From Acinetobacter corruptisaponis (lineage in GTDB: Bacteria > Pseudomonadota > Gammaproteobacteria > Pseudomonadales > Moraxellaceae): a DNA stretch of 64,000 bases. The stretch covers positions 3,653,962-3,717,961 of the forward strand of contig NZ_CP125669.1 of assembly GCF_030053775.1 (NCBI RefSeq). The letters run 5' to 3'. A model generated the notes under the pieces. It did not search any database and was not told where the DNA came from. It worked only from the letters and a program-made list of their open reading frames with translations. Positions 28,431 through 36,044 of this stretch are shown here, piece after piece (within the stretch, counting starts at the first letter, position 1; each line of letters begins with the position of its first letter). The translations under genes were made by a program, and so were the position numbers.

Positions 28431-28513
28431 GTAAGTTATCTTACCAATTGACAAGGTAAGTTTTATGCTATTTAATTAAGTAAGTTAAATTACTTAATGG
28501 TAAGTTAAATGAC
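28431..28513. promoter_or_regulatory. Four repressor operators between CI and cro
   Basis: Related 14-base sites: GTAAGTTATCTTAC (28431-28444), GTAAGTTTTATGCT (28456-28469, poor right half), GTAAGTTAAATTAC (28480-28493) and GTAAGTTAAATGAC (28500-28513, overlapping the cro ATG). The third lies in a longer palindrome TTAAGTAA-N6-TTACTTAA. With the site at 25839-25852 the consensus is GTAAG-N4-MTTAC. Confidence 0.75.
28448..28476 (+). promoter_or_regulatory. Rightward early promoter (cro)
   Basis: TTGACA (28448-28453), 17-base spacer, TTTAAT (28471-28476). The spacer carries the second operator and the next site begins at the -10 box, so repressor binding would block it. Confidence 0.75.
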
Positions 28514-28694
28514 AAAGTCTGAAGCTTTAGCAATGCTTAATTGCTCAGTCACACAATTAGCCGAAAAGCTTGGAATTTCACATAACGCTGTTAGTCAATG
28601 GGATGAGAAACGAATCCCTATAGCCCGCGAGTATCAAATTCTTGATTTGGCAAATGGCAAACAGCCCATTCAACGAAACTCGGCAATTTCATAG
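28509..28694 (+). CDS. Cro-like repressor
   Basis: A 61-residue protein whose single domain is a helix-turn-helix (CSVTQLAEKLGISHNAVSQW) with the DEKRIPIAREYQILDL tail typical of phage Cro/YdaS proteins. It is the first rightward gene, and its start codon lies inside an operator. It should bind the same sites as CI and tip the switch to lytic growth. Confidence 0.85.
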   Translation: MTKSEALAMLNCSVTQLAEKLGISHNAVSQWDEKRIPIAREYQILDLANGKQPIQRNSAIS

Positions 28695-28709
28695 TAGGAA
28701 TGGAGACAG

Positions 28710-29012
28710 ATGCACAGTGCAGTTAAACCTAAGCTTTTGGAGTCAGTAAGCGCAAGGGTGCCAATGGAAATCAAAGATTTGATTGATGAGTTGGCCAAGT
28801 CAAATGGAAGCACCAGAGGCAAGTGGATACGTGAGGCCATAGAGCTAAAGCTAGAAGTGGAATTGGGCCAATCATCAACTCAATTGATCAAAAACTCAAT
28901 GAATACAGCGTATTCAAGCGAATACATGAATGTATTCAAAAGTATTTTTTCTGTATTCCAGATAAGCAAAAAGCCCGAAGTAGTGATTCGAGCTTTTGGC
29001 AATGTTCATTAA
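28710..29012 (+). CDS. Ribbon-helix-helix-like early regulator
   Basis: A 100-residue protein with an N-terminal segment VSARVPMEIKDLIDELAKSN, then GSTRGKWIREAIELKL, the strand-helix-helix order of Arc/CopG-type DNA-binding proteins. The C-terminal half is not recognised. Position right after cro is that of a CII-like or auxiliary regulator. Start has a GGAG ribosome site. Confidence 0.65.
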   Translation: MHSAVKPKLLESVSARVPMEIKDLIDELAKSNGSTRGKWIREAIELKLEVELGQSSTQLIKNSMNTAYSSEYMNVFKSIFSVFQISKKPEVVIRAFGNVH

Positions 29013-29029
29013 TTTTAGGGATCAAGAAC

Positions 29030-29302
29030 ATGATAAATATATCAAAACCAGTGGCAGCCAACAACAGTGATTTTGTTGTGGGTGACGTGGTGGTGTGTGT
29101 ATCAGAGCGTCACAGCGATAAATTGTTCACTATCAAGGCATACCAACCAACAGATCATTATTGGCTGGATTGTGAATCTCTTGCCTATAAAAATGATATT
29201 CGCCCCGCCACGACCATTGAGCTTTATGCGGGCAAACGTCTAACCAGTGATGAGGCTGCACATCTTGCCAATGCGTTAAAAGCTCAACAGGAGGTTTCAT
29301 GA
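29030..29302 (+). CDS. Early phage protein of unknown function
   Basis: A 90-residue protein (MINISKPVAANNSDFVVGDV) with a small beta-barrel-like pattern (VVVCVSERHSDKLFTIKAYQ) and a helical C-terminus (SDEAAHLANALKA). Unrecognised. It overlaps the next gene by 4 bases. Confidence 0.6.
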   Translation: MINISKPVAANNSDFVVGDVVVCVSERHSDKLFTIKAYQPTDHYWLDCESLAYKNDIRPATTIELYAGKRLTSDEAAHLANALKAQQEVS

Positions 29303-29481
29303 GTAATCAAAATATTCCTGTGGGTGCGACCCATACTGAATCAGATGGCACATTCTGGAAAACCGAAAAGAACCAATGGTTTTTTTACGATCATCATTTT
29401 GAAAGGTGGCGTACCTATGTCGGTTTAGTCAACCAGAATTTTTTAGATACACGTAGACCGATAATGGTGGGTGAAGTATGA
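29299..29481 (+). CDS. Small early phage protein of unknown function
   Basis: A 60-residue protein rich in aromatic residues (TFWKTEKNQWFFYDHHFERW). Unrecognised; AGGAGG-type ribosome site and 4-base overlap with the previous gene support that it is translated. Confidence 0.6.
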   Translation: MSNQNIPVGATHTESDGTFWKTEKNQWFFYDHHFERWRTYVGLVNQNFLDTRRPIMVGEV

Positions 29482-29518
29482 GATACGGTTCTCAGAAGCT
29501 ATTTATTGGAGGTGGGCT

Positions 29519-30457
29519 ATGCATAGCACAGGACATCCAGCAGTAGACCAAATGGCTGATATTAATATTGAGGGTAATGTTATTCCTGTCAATTGGTATC
29601 AGGCATTCAAAATGGAAAATGGCAAGCCTGATCTCAATGCGATAATCATATTGTCTGAAATTGTGTACTGGTATCGTCCAGCAGTTATACGCTGTGAAAA
29701 TACTGGCAGACAGTTGGGCATAAAAAAACGTTTTAAATACGATATGTTGCAGCGCTCATATGAGAGTTTTTCAGATCAGTTTGGACTATCTAAGTTGCAG
29801 GTAAAAGAGGCGACTGATCGTTTGGAGAAGTGCCAAGTCATTAAGAAACATTTCAGGACAGTGGGCAATTTATCCAACGTTCTATTTATAGAACTTATAC
29901 CGATTAAATTACTTGAATTTTCAAGCATTAAATCAGTGGACTCAGGGGACACCCTCCCACGTTCAAACGTAACACCCTCCCACGATGAAACGGGGGACCT
30001 CCCTAGTTCAAACGTGCCACCCTCCCATGTTCAAACTGATGACCTCCCATGTTCAAACGAGGGACATATACAGAGAATACATACAGAGATTACTACAGAG
30101 AAAAAACAACCTGTGTATTCGGAAGAATTTGATATTTTCTGGAAAGCCTATCCGACCACCAAGCGCAAAGGATCAAAAGCCGATGCATTTAAAATTTTTC
30201 AAAAATATAAATCCCATGCTGATCTGATCAACAAAATTCTTGAATTGTTCAAGTTGGATCAAGACTGGATAAAACAGGACGGCGATTTTATCCCAGCCCC
30301 AAGTTCATGGTTGAACAAGAAACATTGGGAAAATGAATTTTGGATTAATCGCATCAACCAGACTCAAAACAATTCAACCCCTGAACAACAACAAGACCAG
30401 CAACAACCACAACGTTTTACGCCTGAACCTATGCGGTTTGGGCAAGGGTTGGTGTAA
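29519..30457 (+). CDS. Phage replication initiator (O-like), carrying the origin iterons
   Basis: A 312-residue initiator starting MHSTGHPAVDQ after a GGAGG site. Residues 1-140 hold a winged-helix DNA-binding domain (SDQFGLSKLQVKEATDRLEK). Residues about 143-182 are a 15-residue Ser/Pro repeat (DLPSSNVPPSHVQTD) coded by the iterons. The C-terminal domain (FDIFWKAYPTTKRKGSKADA) is shared with other phage O-type proteins and may contact helicase. It lies directly before the phage dnaB, as O-type initiators do. Confidence 0.8.
   Translation: MHSTGHPAVDQMADINIEGNVIPVNWYQAFKMENGKPDLNAIIILSEIVYWYRPAVIRCENTGRQLGIKKRFKYDMLQRSYESFSDQFGLSKLQVKEATDRLEKCQVIKKHFRTVGNLSNVLFIELIPIKLLEFSSIKSVDSGDTLPRSNVTPSHDETGDLPSSNVPPSHVQTDDLPCSNEGHIQRIHTEITTEKKQPVYSEEFDIFWKAYPTTKRKGSKADAFKIFQKYKSHADLINKILELFKLDQDWIKQDGDFIPAPSSWLNKKHWENEFWINRINQTQNNSTPEQQQDQQQPQRFTPEPMRFGQGLV
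29951..30062. repeat. Five iterons, probable phage replication origin
   Basis: Five copies of a CCTCCCACGTTCAAACG-like unit inside the initiator gene. The CCTCCC cores start at 29953, 29976, 29998, 30021 and 30043, spaced 23, 22, 23 and 22 bases. Two units make 45 bases, keeping the coding frame. This mirrors the lambda ori inside gene O. Copies 1, 4 and 5 are closest to the consensus; copy 2 has GATGAAACG. Confidence 0.85.
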
Positions 30458-30459
30458 TC

Positions 30460-31854
30460 ATGGGTGCAGTAGAGAACTTATTTGATGACCGCCTGAAAAA
30501 CATCCAGTGTGAAGTCGGGGTGTTGGCTGCAATCATTACATACGTTGCGGCGCGTGAGGATATTGACCAGCTTAATGAAAGCCTGTTTACGATGCATACC
30601 CATAGAATTATGTTTCGTGCGATTAAAAAATTACATGATGCTGGTTCTGCCGTTGATGGTGTGATGCTTCTTGACAGTATTAAATCGCTTGGCGGTGATG
30701 CCTTTGGTGTGAATGAGCAATACGTCATAGATTTATTGGCAGAGGCCCCAGCATGGTTGCATCACTTTCCTGACTATGTAAGAAAATTGCAGGAATTGGC
30801 GGCACGTAGGGCATTACGCGATGCTGCGGAGAAAACCAAAGTATTAGCAAATGATCTTAGCAATGGCAATGCTGACGAGGCGATTGCGAAAGCTACAAGC
30901 CTTTTGGGAGATATTGGCACAGGCAATGAGTCAGACAGTATTGAACATATTGTTCATGCCACGATTGATGTTTTTAGTGAAGTTGCCAAGATTCAGGAAG
31001 AAAAAGAAAAGGGCATTTATAAGGTACGTGGTGTAACCACTGGTTTCTTTGGTCTGGACACAAAACTTATTGAGGCGGCGCCAGGTGATCTTATTTTGAT
31101 TGCTGCACGGCCCTCAATGGGGAAAACAGCTTTTGCCCAAAATATTGCTGCGCATATATCGACCAATTTGGCAAAGCCAATACTGTTTGAATCATGCGAA
31201 ATGAAGAAAGCTAAGATTGCACGCCGTTTCATGGCTGCGATGGGCAATGTTGAATTGAAGCGCTTACATACGGCGGAACTGCGTTCAGAGGACTGGCAGG
31301 GCATCCAGACCGCCACAATGATTTTAGAAAAGGCACCCATTGAATTACACGATGGGGATGTAACCCTTTCAGACATTCGCCGTCATGCACGTCAGGCAAA
31401 AAAGAAATATGGATCACTTGGGGCAATCTTTGTTGATTACCTGCAATTAATCAATACACCAAATTTACCTGAGAACACATCCGAACATGCCCGTTTAACC
31501 TATGTGTCAAAAGGCTTGAAAAATATTGCAATGGAGTTTGATTGCCCACTATTCGCTTTGTCGCAGTTAAGCCGTGATGTGGAGAAGCGCCCTAATAAAC
31601 GTCCTGTCATGTCCGATCTACGCGGTTCTGGTGCATTGGAGCAGGATGCCGATGTGATTTTATTCCTATATCGGGATGAATATTACAACAAGGATAAATC
31701 TAAATTCATTGGTCTTTTAGAAGTTGACACAGCCAAGTGTCGTGACGGTGTGACTGGTAAAACATTCCTTTGCGCTGAACTTGAATATAGCCGCTTCTCT
31801 AATGTCGCTAGTCATCAACTGGCAAGTCTTGAAAAAATGGATGGTGCAGCATGA
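30460..31854 (+). CDS. Phage replicative DNA helicase (DnaB-like)
   Basis: A 464-residue DnaB-family helicase: N-terminal domain (CEVGVLAAIITYVAAREDID), Walker A AARPSMGKTAFAQNIA, Walker B FVDYLQLIN, and DLRGSGALEQDADVILFLYRD. It frees the phage from loading the host helicase, so the phage is P22-like rather than lambda-like at this step. It follows the O-like gene by 2 bases. Related in sequence to but clearly distinct from the host dnaB at 3768-5213. Confidence 0.93.
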   Translation: MGAVENLFDDRLKNIQCEVGVLAAIITYVAAREDIDQLNESLFTMHTHRIMFRAIKKLHDAGSAVDGVMLLDSIKSLGGDAFGVNEQYVIDLLAEAPAWLHHFPDYVRKLQELAARRALRDAAEKTKVLANDLSNGNADEAIAKATSLLGDIGTGNESDSIEHIVHATIDVFSEVAKIQEEKEKGIYKVRGVTTGFFGLDTKLIEAAPGDLILIAARPSMGKTAFAQNIAAHISTNLAKPILFESCEMKKAKIARRFMAAMGNVELKRLHTAELRSEDWQGIQTATMILEKAPIELHDGDVTLSDIRRHARQAKKKYGSLGAIFVDYLQLINTPNLPENTSEHARLTYVSKGLKNIAMEFDCPLFALSQLSRDVEKRPNKRPVMSDLRGSGALEQDADVILFLYRDEYYNKDKSKFIGLLEVDTAKCRDGVTGKTFLCAELEYSRFSNVASHQLASLEKMDGAA

Positions 31855-31946
31855 TTGAACATGATGTTTCAAAGTCGATTAATAAAGTTTTGTTGTTTGT
31901 CTTATTGGTGCTGTTTTGCGTGGCTGTAAGAGGGTGTGGCGCATGA
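31851..31946 (+). CDS. 31-residue single-span membrane peptide
   Basis: ATG 31851 overlaps the helicase stop (ATGA), and its own stop overlaps the next ATG (ATGA). The product starts MIEHDVSKSINK, then a hydrophobic span (VLLFVLLVLFCVAV) and RGCGA. The double coupling supports translation. Function unknown. Confidence 0.55.
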   Translation: MIEHDVSKSINKVLLFVLLVLFCVAVRGCGA

Positions 31947-32353
31947 TCAAAAAAGGCGACCAGGTGAAAGTTGATTTTATTCACCAGTTAGAGAAAAACG
32001 GACCTGAAATACATTTTTATGGAGAGGGTATTTTAGATCGTGTTGAAGATGGCCGTGTGTATGGACGTTTAGACGATGGTCAGCCATTCACCTGTATGGT
32101 TGGTGATGTTGTGAAGTCAGTATCTAAATACAACTGGTCATTAATTCCAGAGCATGTGCAATTCATGGCGACTGATGAGGATGGTATAGCTTGCGGTTGG
32201 TTGGTTGAGCCAAAAATCTTGGGTGATGCATGGAGACATCAGGCACATTTTTCTGCATATTTTTACATCAACCGTAGGAATAATTATTTAAACCATTTCC
32301 GTGGTGATTGGCGCGAGTCACTTGAACAACGTCCTAAGGAGCAAAACCAATGA
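31943..32353 (+). CDS. Phage protein of unknown function
   Basis: A 136-residue protein (MIKKGDQVKVDFIHQLEKNG) with an N-terminal SH3-like barrel pattern (GILDRVEDGRVYGRLDDGQ). Unrecognised. Start chosen at ATG 31943, overlapping the membrane peptide stop; it overlaps the RuvC-like gene by 4 bases. Confidence 0.6.
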   Translation: MIKKGDQVKVDFIHQLEKNGPEIHFYGEGILDRVEDGRVYGRLDDGQPFTCMVGDVVKSVSKYNWSLIPEHVQFMATDEDGIACGWLVEPKILGDAWRHQAHFSAYFYINRRNNYLNHFRGDWRESLEQRPKEQNQ

Positions 32354-32778
32354 TTCGTATCGGTATAGACTGCGGTGTTAATACAGGTTTTGCTGTGGCC
32401 GAAAATGGGGCTTTGCTGCGCGTTGAGTCACTGACCATCACGAAAGCAATGGAGGCTGTTAAGGACCTGCACAGTAAATATAAAAATATTGTTGTACGCA
32501 TTGAGGATGCACGCAAGCGCACATGGTTTGGTAATGCTGATACACGTCAGGCTAGGTCGGGTGCTGGAATACGTGAGGGTGTGGGGTCAGTCAAAAGGGA
32601 TTGTTCTATTTGGGAGCAGTTCTGTATTGAGCAGGGCATTAAGTATGATCTTGTTCACCCAGCAGCCAACGCCACCAAAACCAAAAGCGATTATTTTAAA
32701 AAAATAACAGGATGGTCTGGTAGAACCAATGAACACAGCCGCGATGCAGCAATGTTGGTTTATGGACGGACAAAATGA
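32350..32778 (+). CDS. RuvC-like Holliday junction resolvase
   Basis: A 142-residue RNase H-fold nuclease. Acidic residues: D7 in IRIGIDCGVNTG, E52 (and D53) in VVRIEDARKR, and an Asp pair region at the C-terminus in NEHSRDAAMLVYG. Such phage resolvases process branched DNA before packaging. It is coupled to the preceding gene by ATGA. Confidence 0.8.
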   Translation: MIRIGIDCGVNTGFAVAENGALLRVESLTITKAMEAVKDLHSKYKNIVVRIEDARKRTWFGNADTRQARSGAGIREGVGSVKRDCSIWEQFCIEQGIKYDLVHPAANATKTKSDYFKKITGWSGRTNEHSRDAAMLVYGRTK

Positions 32779-32802
32779 GAAAAAATAGTGATGGAGGTTT
32801 GA

Positions 32803-33210
32803 ATGTCACATAGTCATGTATTTCAAAAAGTGATTGATTTAATCGGTGTCCATGCGGCAATCAGGCTTGTTCGTTTAAAGGGTGGGCAGGATATTACCTT
32901 TCCACTGGTGGGGAATCTGCATTACCTGCACTGGCTTGTTGTAGAGGTCGGTATGGACAATGCCATTACAATGTGTAAGGAGTTTAGGGGCGAATCGCTA
33001 AAACTGCCAATTGAGGTAAATGCTCTGCTTCAATTGCGCAATCAGGCGATAGCGGATGAGTTCACGGCGGGCGAGTCGATCTCAAGCATTGCCAAGCGTT
33101 ACGGCGTGGACCGTAAGCTTGTACAAACGATTCTGGACAAGTCAGGATTACGAGAGGCAACGCCAGCCGATGCCAATAATAACCAGATTGACTGGGTGAA
33201 CGGCCCATGA
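32803..33210 (+). CDS. Mor-like transcription activator, candidate late regulator
   Basis: A 135-residue protein. The N-terminal half (VIDLIGVHAAIRLVRLKGG) and the C-terminal helix-turn-helix (AIADEFTAGESISSIAKRYG, then VDRKLVQTIL) match the layout of Mor/C activators of Mu-like phages, which drive middle and late promoters. It is the last regulator before the packaging genes, so it is the best candidate to recognise the recurring late-region motif. GGAGG ribosome site. Confidence 0.65.
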   Translation: MSHSHVFQKVIDLIGVHAAIRLVRLKGGQDITFPLVGNLHYLHWLVVEVGMDNAITMCKEFRGESLKLPIEVNALLQLRNQAIADEFTAGESISSIAKRYGVDRKLVQTILDKSGLREATPADANNNQIDWVNGP

Positions 33211-33824
33211 AAATAAAGCGACCAATGCCACCAGATGATATGCCAGCATTTGCGCCCGCAAAGGAGGTTTGGGACTGGCTGAAACTAACAATACTCAATC
33301 CTGACCATAAAATATTTAACCCTGATCATAAGCACCTATTACCCCAGCACTGGGGTGATATTGCAATTGTATGGGCTGAGTGTGGCTATAAAAGAGGTGG
33401 TAAAACGGTAATAGGAACGACTGAAAAGGTAATGTTTAATGCGGGTGGCTGGAAAAAGGAACGGCAGGAAGCACAGATGGTGGAATGGTTTGGCTTTGTT
33501 CCTAATTTTCTCATCACATTGAGCGCAAGTTTTTGTCGGGATCATTCTGACGTGGAGTTTTGTGCCCTGGTTGAGCATGAGCTTTACCATATCGCACACG
33601 CCAAGAACGAGTTTGGTATGCCGAAATACAGCAGGGACACAGGTAAACCCATATTGGCGATTCAGTCCCATGACGTTGAGGAGTTTGTTGGTGTGGTGCG
33701 CCGTTACGGTGCCAGTCAGGATGATATACAGCGTCTTATTGACGCGGCAATGCAGAAACCAGAAGTATCGCGGGTTGCCCTGCGACATGCATGCGGCACA
33801 TGCTCATCACTACGAATTGCATAG
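33207..33824 (+). CDS. Putative phage zinc metallopeptidase
   Basis: A 205-residue protein with a zincin signature HELYHIAHA (HExxH) in the middle and a downstream IQSHDVEEFVGVVRRYG that may give the third ligand. It matches the family annotated as putative phage metallopeptidase found near phage terminase genes. Role unknown. Overlaps the Mor-like gene by 4 bases. Confidence 0.75.
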   Translation: MKIKRPMPPDDMPAFAPAKEVWDWLKLTILNPDHKIFNPDHKHLLPQHWGDIAIVWAECGYKRGGKTVIGTTEKVMFNAGGWKKERQEAQMVEWFGFVPNFLITLSASFCRDHSDVEFCALVEHELYHIAHAKNEFGMPKYSRDTGKPILAIQSHDVEEFVGVVRRYGASQDDIQRLIDAAMQKPEVSRVALRHACGTCSSLRIA

Positions 33825-33859
33825 TCAGAATATAGACAGAATATAGACGGATGGAGTAG

Positions 33860-34369
33860 ATGGCAGTATTAACCGATGAGCATAAACTCTTTATTGTGCA
33901 AGCATTGGCGTGCCATGACACCCCATCGCAGGTGGTTGCCGCCGTCAAAGATGAATTTAAGATCACTGTGACCCGCCAGCAGGTTGAAAGCTATAACTGC
34001 ACACGGGCAGCGGGAAAGAATACGGCGCAAAAATGGGCGGCGATATTCAATAAGACACGAGAGGATTTTGAGGCGGAAATCTCTAAAATCCCTGTGGCTT
34101 TACGTGCGGTTCGCTTACGGCGTTTGCAGCGGTATGTGGATATGGCCGAGCAAAGCGGCAACCTGGTACTTGCTGCCCAGCTTTTGGAACAGATTGCCAA
34201 GGAACAGGGCGGAATGTATGACAATCGCCGTATTCATGTACATTCAGGACCCAACGGCGGAGCAATCCAGACTGAAAACCTCAATGTCAATCTGAACATG
34301 ACAGAGGAGGAGGCAGACAGGCGCATTGCCGAGTTACAGTCCAAACTGGACGCTAAACATGGTCAGTAA
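33860..34369 (+). CDS. DUF2280 protein, terminase small subunit
   Basis: A 169-residue protein with an N-terminal helix-turn-helix (DTPSQVVAAVKDEFKITVTR) and a helical middle, matching DUF2280. Its position immediately before TerL (overlap of 11 bases) supports the small terminase role in recognising the pac or cos site. Confidence 0.8.
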   Translation: MAVLTDEHKLFIVQALACHDTPSQVVAAVKDEFKITVTRQQVESYNCTRAAGKNTAQKWAAIFNKTREDFEAEISKIPVALRAVRLRRLQRYVDMAEQSGNLVLAAQLLEQIAKEQGGMYDNRRIHVHSGPNGGAIQTENLNVNLNMTEEEADRRIAELQSKLDAKHGQ

Positions 34370-35972
34370 TGCAAAGGCGGAATATATCGCACTACTTGAG
34401 CAAAAGTTATTGCGGCAGTGCCGTGATGACCTGCATAAGTTTTGCCGTGCAATCGAAATACCAGGCGCACCACTCAACGACAATGACGATTGTGACGAGT
34501 TTTACCCTGACAATATCACGCCAGCCAAGCACCATGACCTGATCAATCAAACACTTATGGAAATGGCGTATAAAACGCCAGATGAGCAGGGACGGATTAA
34601 AAAGCGTGTCATGTTCTTTATGCCACCAGGTAGTGCAAAGTCCACCTATGCCACTGTGGTTTTCCCTACGTGGTTCATGGGCCAGTTTAAAAGAAAGAAT
34701 ATTATCAGTGTAAGCTATAACGATGAATTGGCTACAAAATTCGGGCGTAAGTGTCGATCCATCACCAGAAGTGCAAAATACAAACAGATATTTGACGCTG
34801 ATCTTGTGGCAGACAACCGCGCAGCCCATGACTGGGCCATTACCAACGGCAGTACATACATGGCTGGTGGTATTTTGTCTGGTATCACAGGGAACCGCGC
34901 AGACGGCCTAATCATTGATGACCCGATTAAGGGACGGGCAGATGCAGACTCACCAACAATCAGGGAAAGAACTTGGGATGAATATAAGAGTTCATTGCGT
35001 ACCCGTTTAAAACCGAACGGCTTTATTGCAATTATCCAGACCCGCTGGCATGAGGACGATTTATCTGGCCGTATTTTACCCGCCAATTATGATGGCGAAT
35101 CAGGCTGGATACAGGCAAAGGATGGCGAGTGGTGGTATGTAGTTTGCCTACAGGCACAGTGCGAACACGAAAATGATCCATTAGGGCGGCAGATCGGTGA
35201 ATGGCTTTGGACAGAATGGTTTAGCCCTGAACATTGGAAACAGGAAAAGATTACCCAAGGTAGCCGTAACTGGGACGCGCTCTACCAGCAAAAACCCAAG
35301 CCTAGTGAGGGTGGGATATTTAAGAAAAACTGGTTTTCTGAGCGCCGTTATAAAGTGCCACCAGCAGAAAAAATAATGATTGTTCAGTCATGGGACACGG
35401 CGAGTAAGGACAAGGAGTTTAATGACCCGTCAGCCTGTACCACTTGGCTTGTTACCCGTACCCGATGGTATTTACTGAATGTGTTTAAGGACAAGCTGAT
35501 CTATCCAGACCTCAAGAACAAGATTAAAACGCTGTATGTACGCGATAAACCAGACGTGGTGCTGATTGAGGACAAGTCCAGCGGGCAGGAATTGATTCCA
35601 GATTTACGTGCAGACAAGGATGTTAGTATACCAGTTGTTCCTATTGAGCCAGAACAGAGCAAGGAACTGCGGGCACATGCAGTATCGCCGTTGTGCGAAG
35701 CTGGACTGGTATGGCTGCCTGAGTTTGCAGAATGGTTGCATGAGTTTGAATCTGAGTTTTTCGCATTTCCGCTATCGACCAAAAAAGACCAGGTGGACAG
35801 TGTGACCCAGTTTTTACGCTGGATTCATGTCAGGTCCATCGAATTGCAGGTATGGGGCACAGGGCAGCAGCGTGTGGGCTTTACTATGGATGTACAGCAG
35901 AACGAGTATGATGTAGATGAGGATGTGGGATACGGTATCGTGGGCGGTAACAATGATTTTAATGGGTGGTAG
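34359..35972 (+). CDS. Terminase large subunit
   Basis: About 537 residues from ATG 34359. ATPase domain: Walker A FMPPGSAKSTYATVVFPTW, Walker B GLIIDDPIKG. C-terminal RNase H-like nuclease: first acid in VQSWDTASKDKEF, second in DVVLIEDKSSG, third near KKDQVDSVTQFLRW. It cuts and pumps phage DNA into the prohead. Confidence 0.93.
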   Translation: MVSNAKAEYIALLEQKLLRQCRDDLHKFCRAIEIPGAPLNDNDDCDEFYPDNITPAKHHDLINQTLMEMAYKTPDEQGRIKKRVMFFMPPGSAKSTYATVVFPTWFMGQFKRKNIISVSYNDELATKFGRKCRSITRSAKYKQIFDADLVADNRAAHDWAITNGSTYMAGGILSGITGNRADGLIIDDPIKGRADADSPTIRERTWDEYKSSLRTRLKPNGFIAIIQTRWHEDDLSGRILPANYDGESGWIQAKDGEWWYVVCLQAQCEHENDPLGRQIGEWLWTEWFSPEHWKQEKITQGSRNWDALYQQKPKPSEGGIFKKNWFSERRYKVPPAEKIMIVQSWDTASKDKEFNDPSACTTWLVTRTRWYLLNVFKDKLIYPDLKNKIKTLYVRDKPDVVLIEDKSSGQELIPDLRADKDVSIPVVPIEPEQSKELRAHAVSPLCEAGLVWLPEFAEWLHEFESEFFAFPLSTKKDQVDSVTQFLRWIHVRSIELQVWGTGQQRVGFTMDVQQNEYDVDEDVGYGIVGGNNDFNGW

Positions 35973-35977
35973 TGAGT

Positions 35978-36040
35978 AGTCGCACCCTGACACATCATTA
36001 AATCCCGTAGATAGTCTGTCATTATCGGCAAACTATCTAC
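35978..36040 (+). promoter_or_regulatory. Late motif copy 1 plus hairpin before the portal gene
   Basis: AGTCGCACCCTGAC (35978-35991), then an inverted repeat GTAGATAGT (36007-36015)/ACTATCTAC (36032-36040) ending 4 bases before the portal ATG. The portal gene has no visible Shine-Dalgarno sequence. An AT-rich CATTAAAT lies between motif and hairpin. Confidence 0.7.
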
Positions 36041-36044
36041 AGTC

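Noticed and set aside
29951..30062. Regularly spaced repeats considered as a CRISPR array
   Set aside because: Units of 22-23 bases have no unique 30-base spacers between them and lie inside the initiator gene; they are origin iterons.
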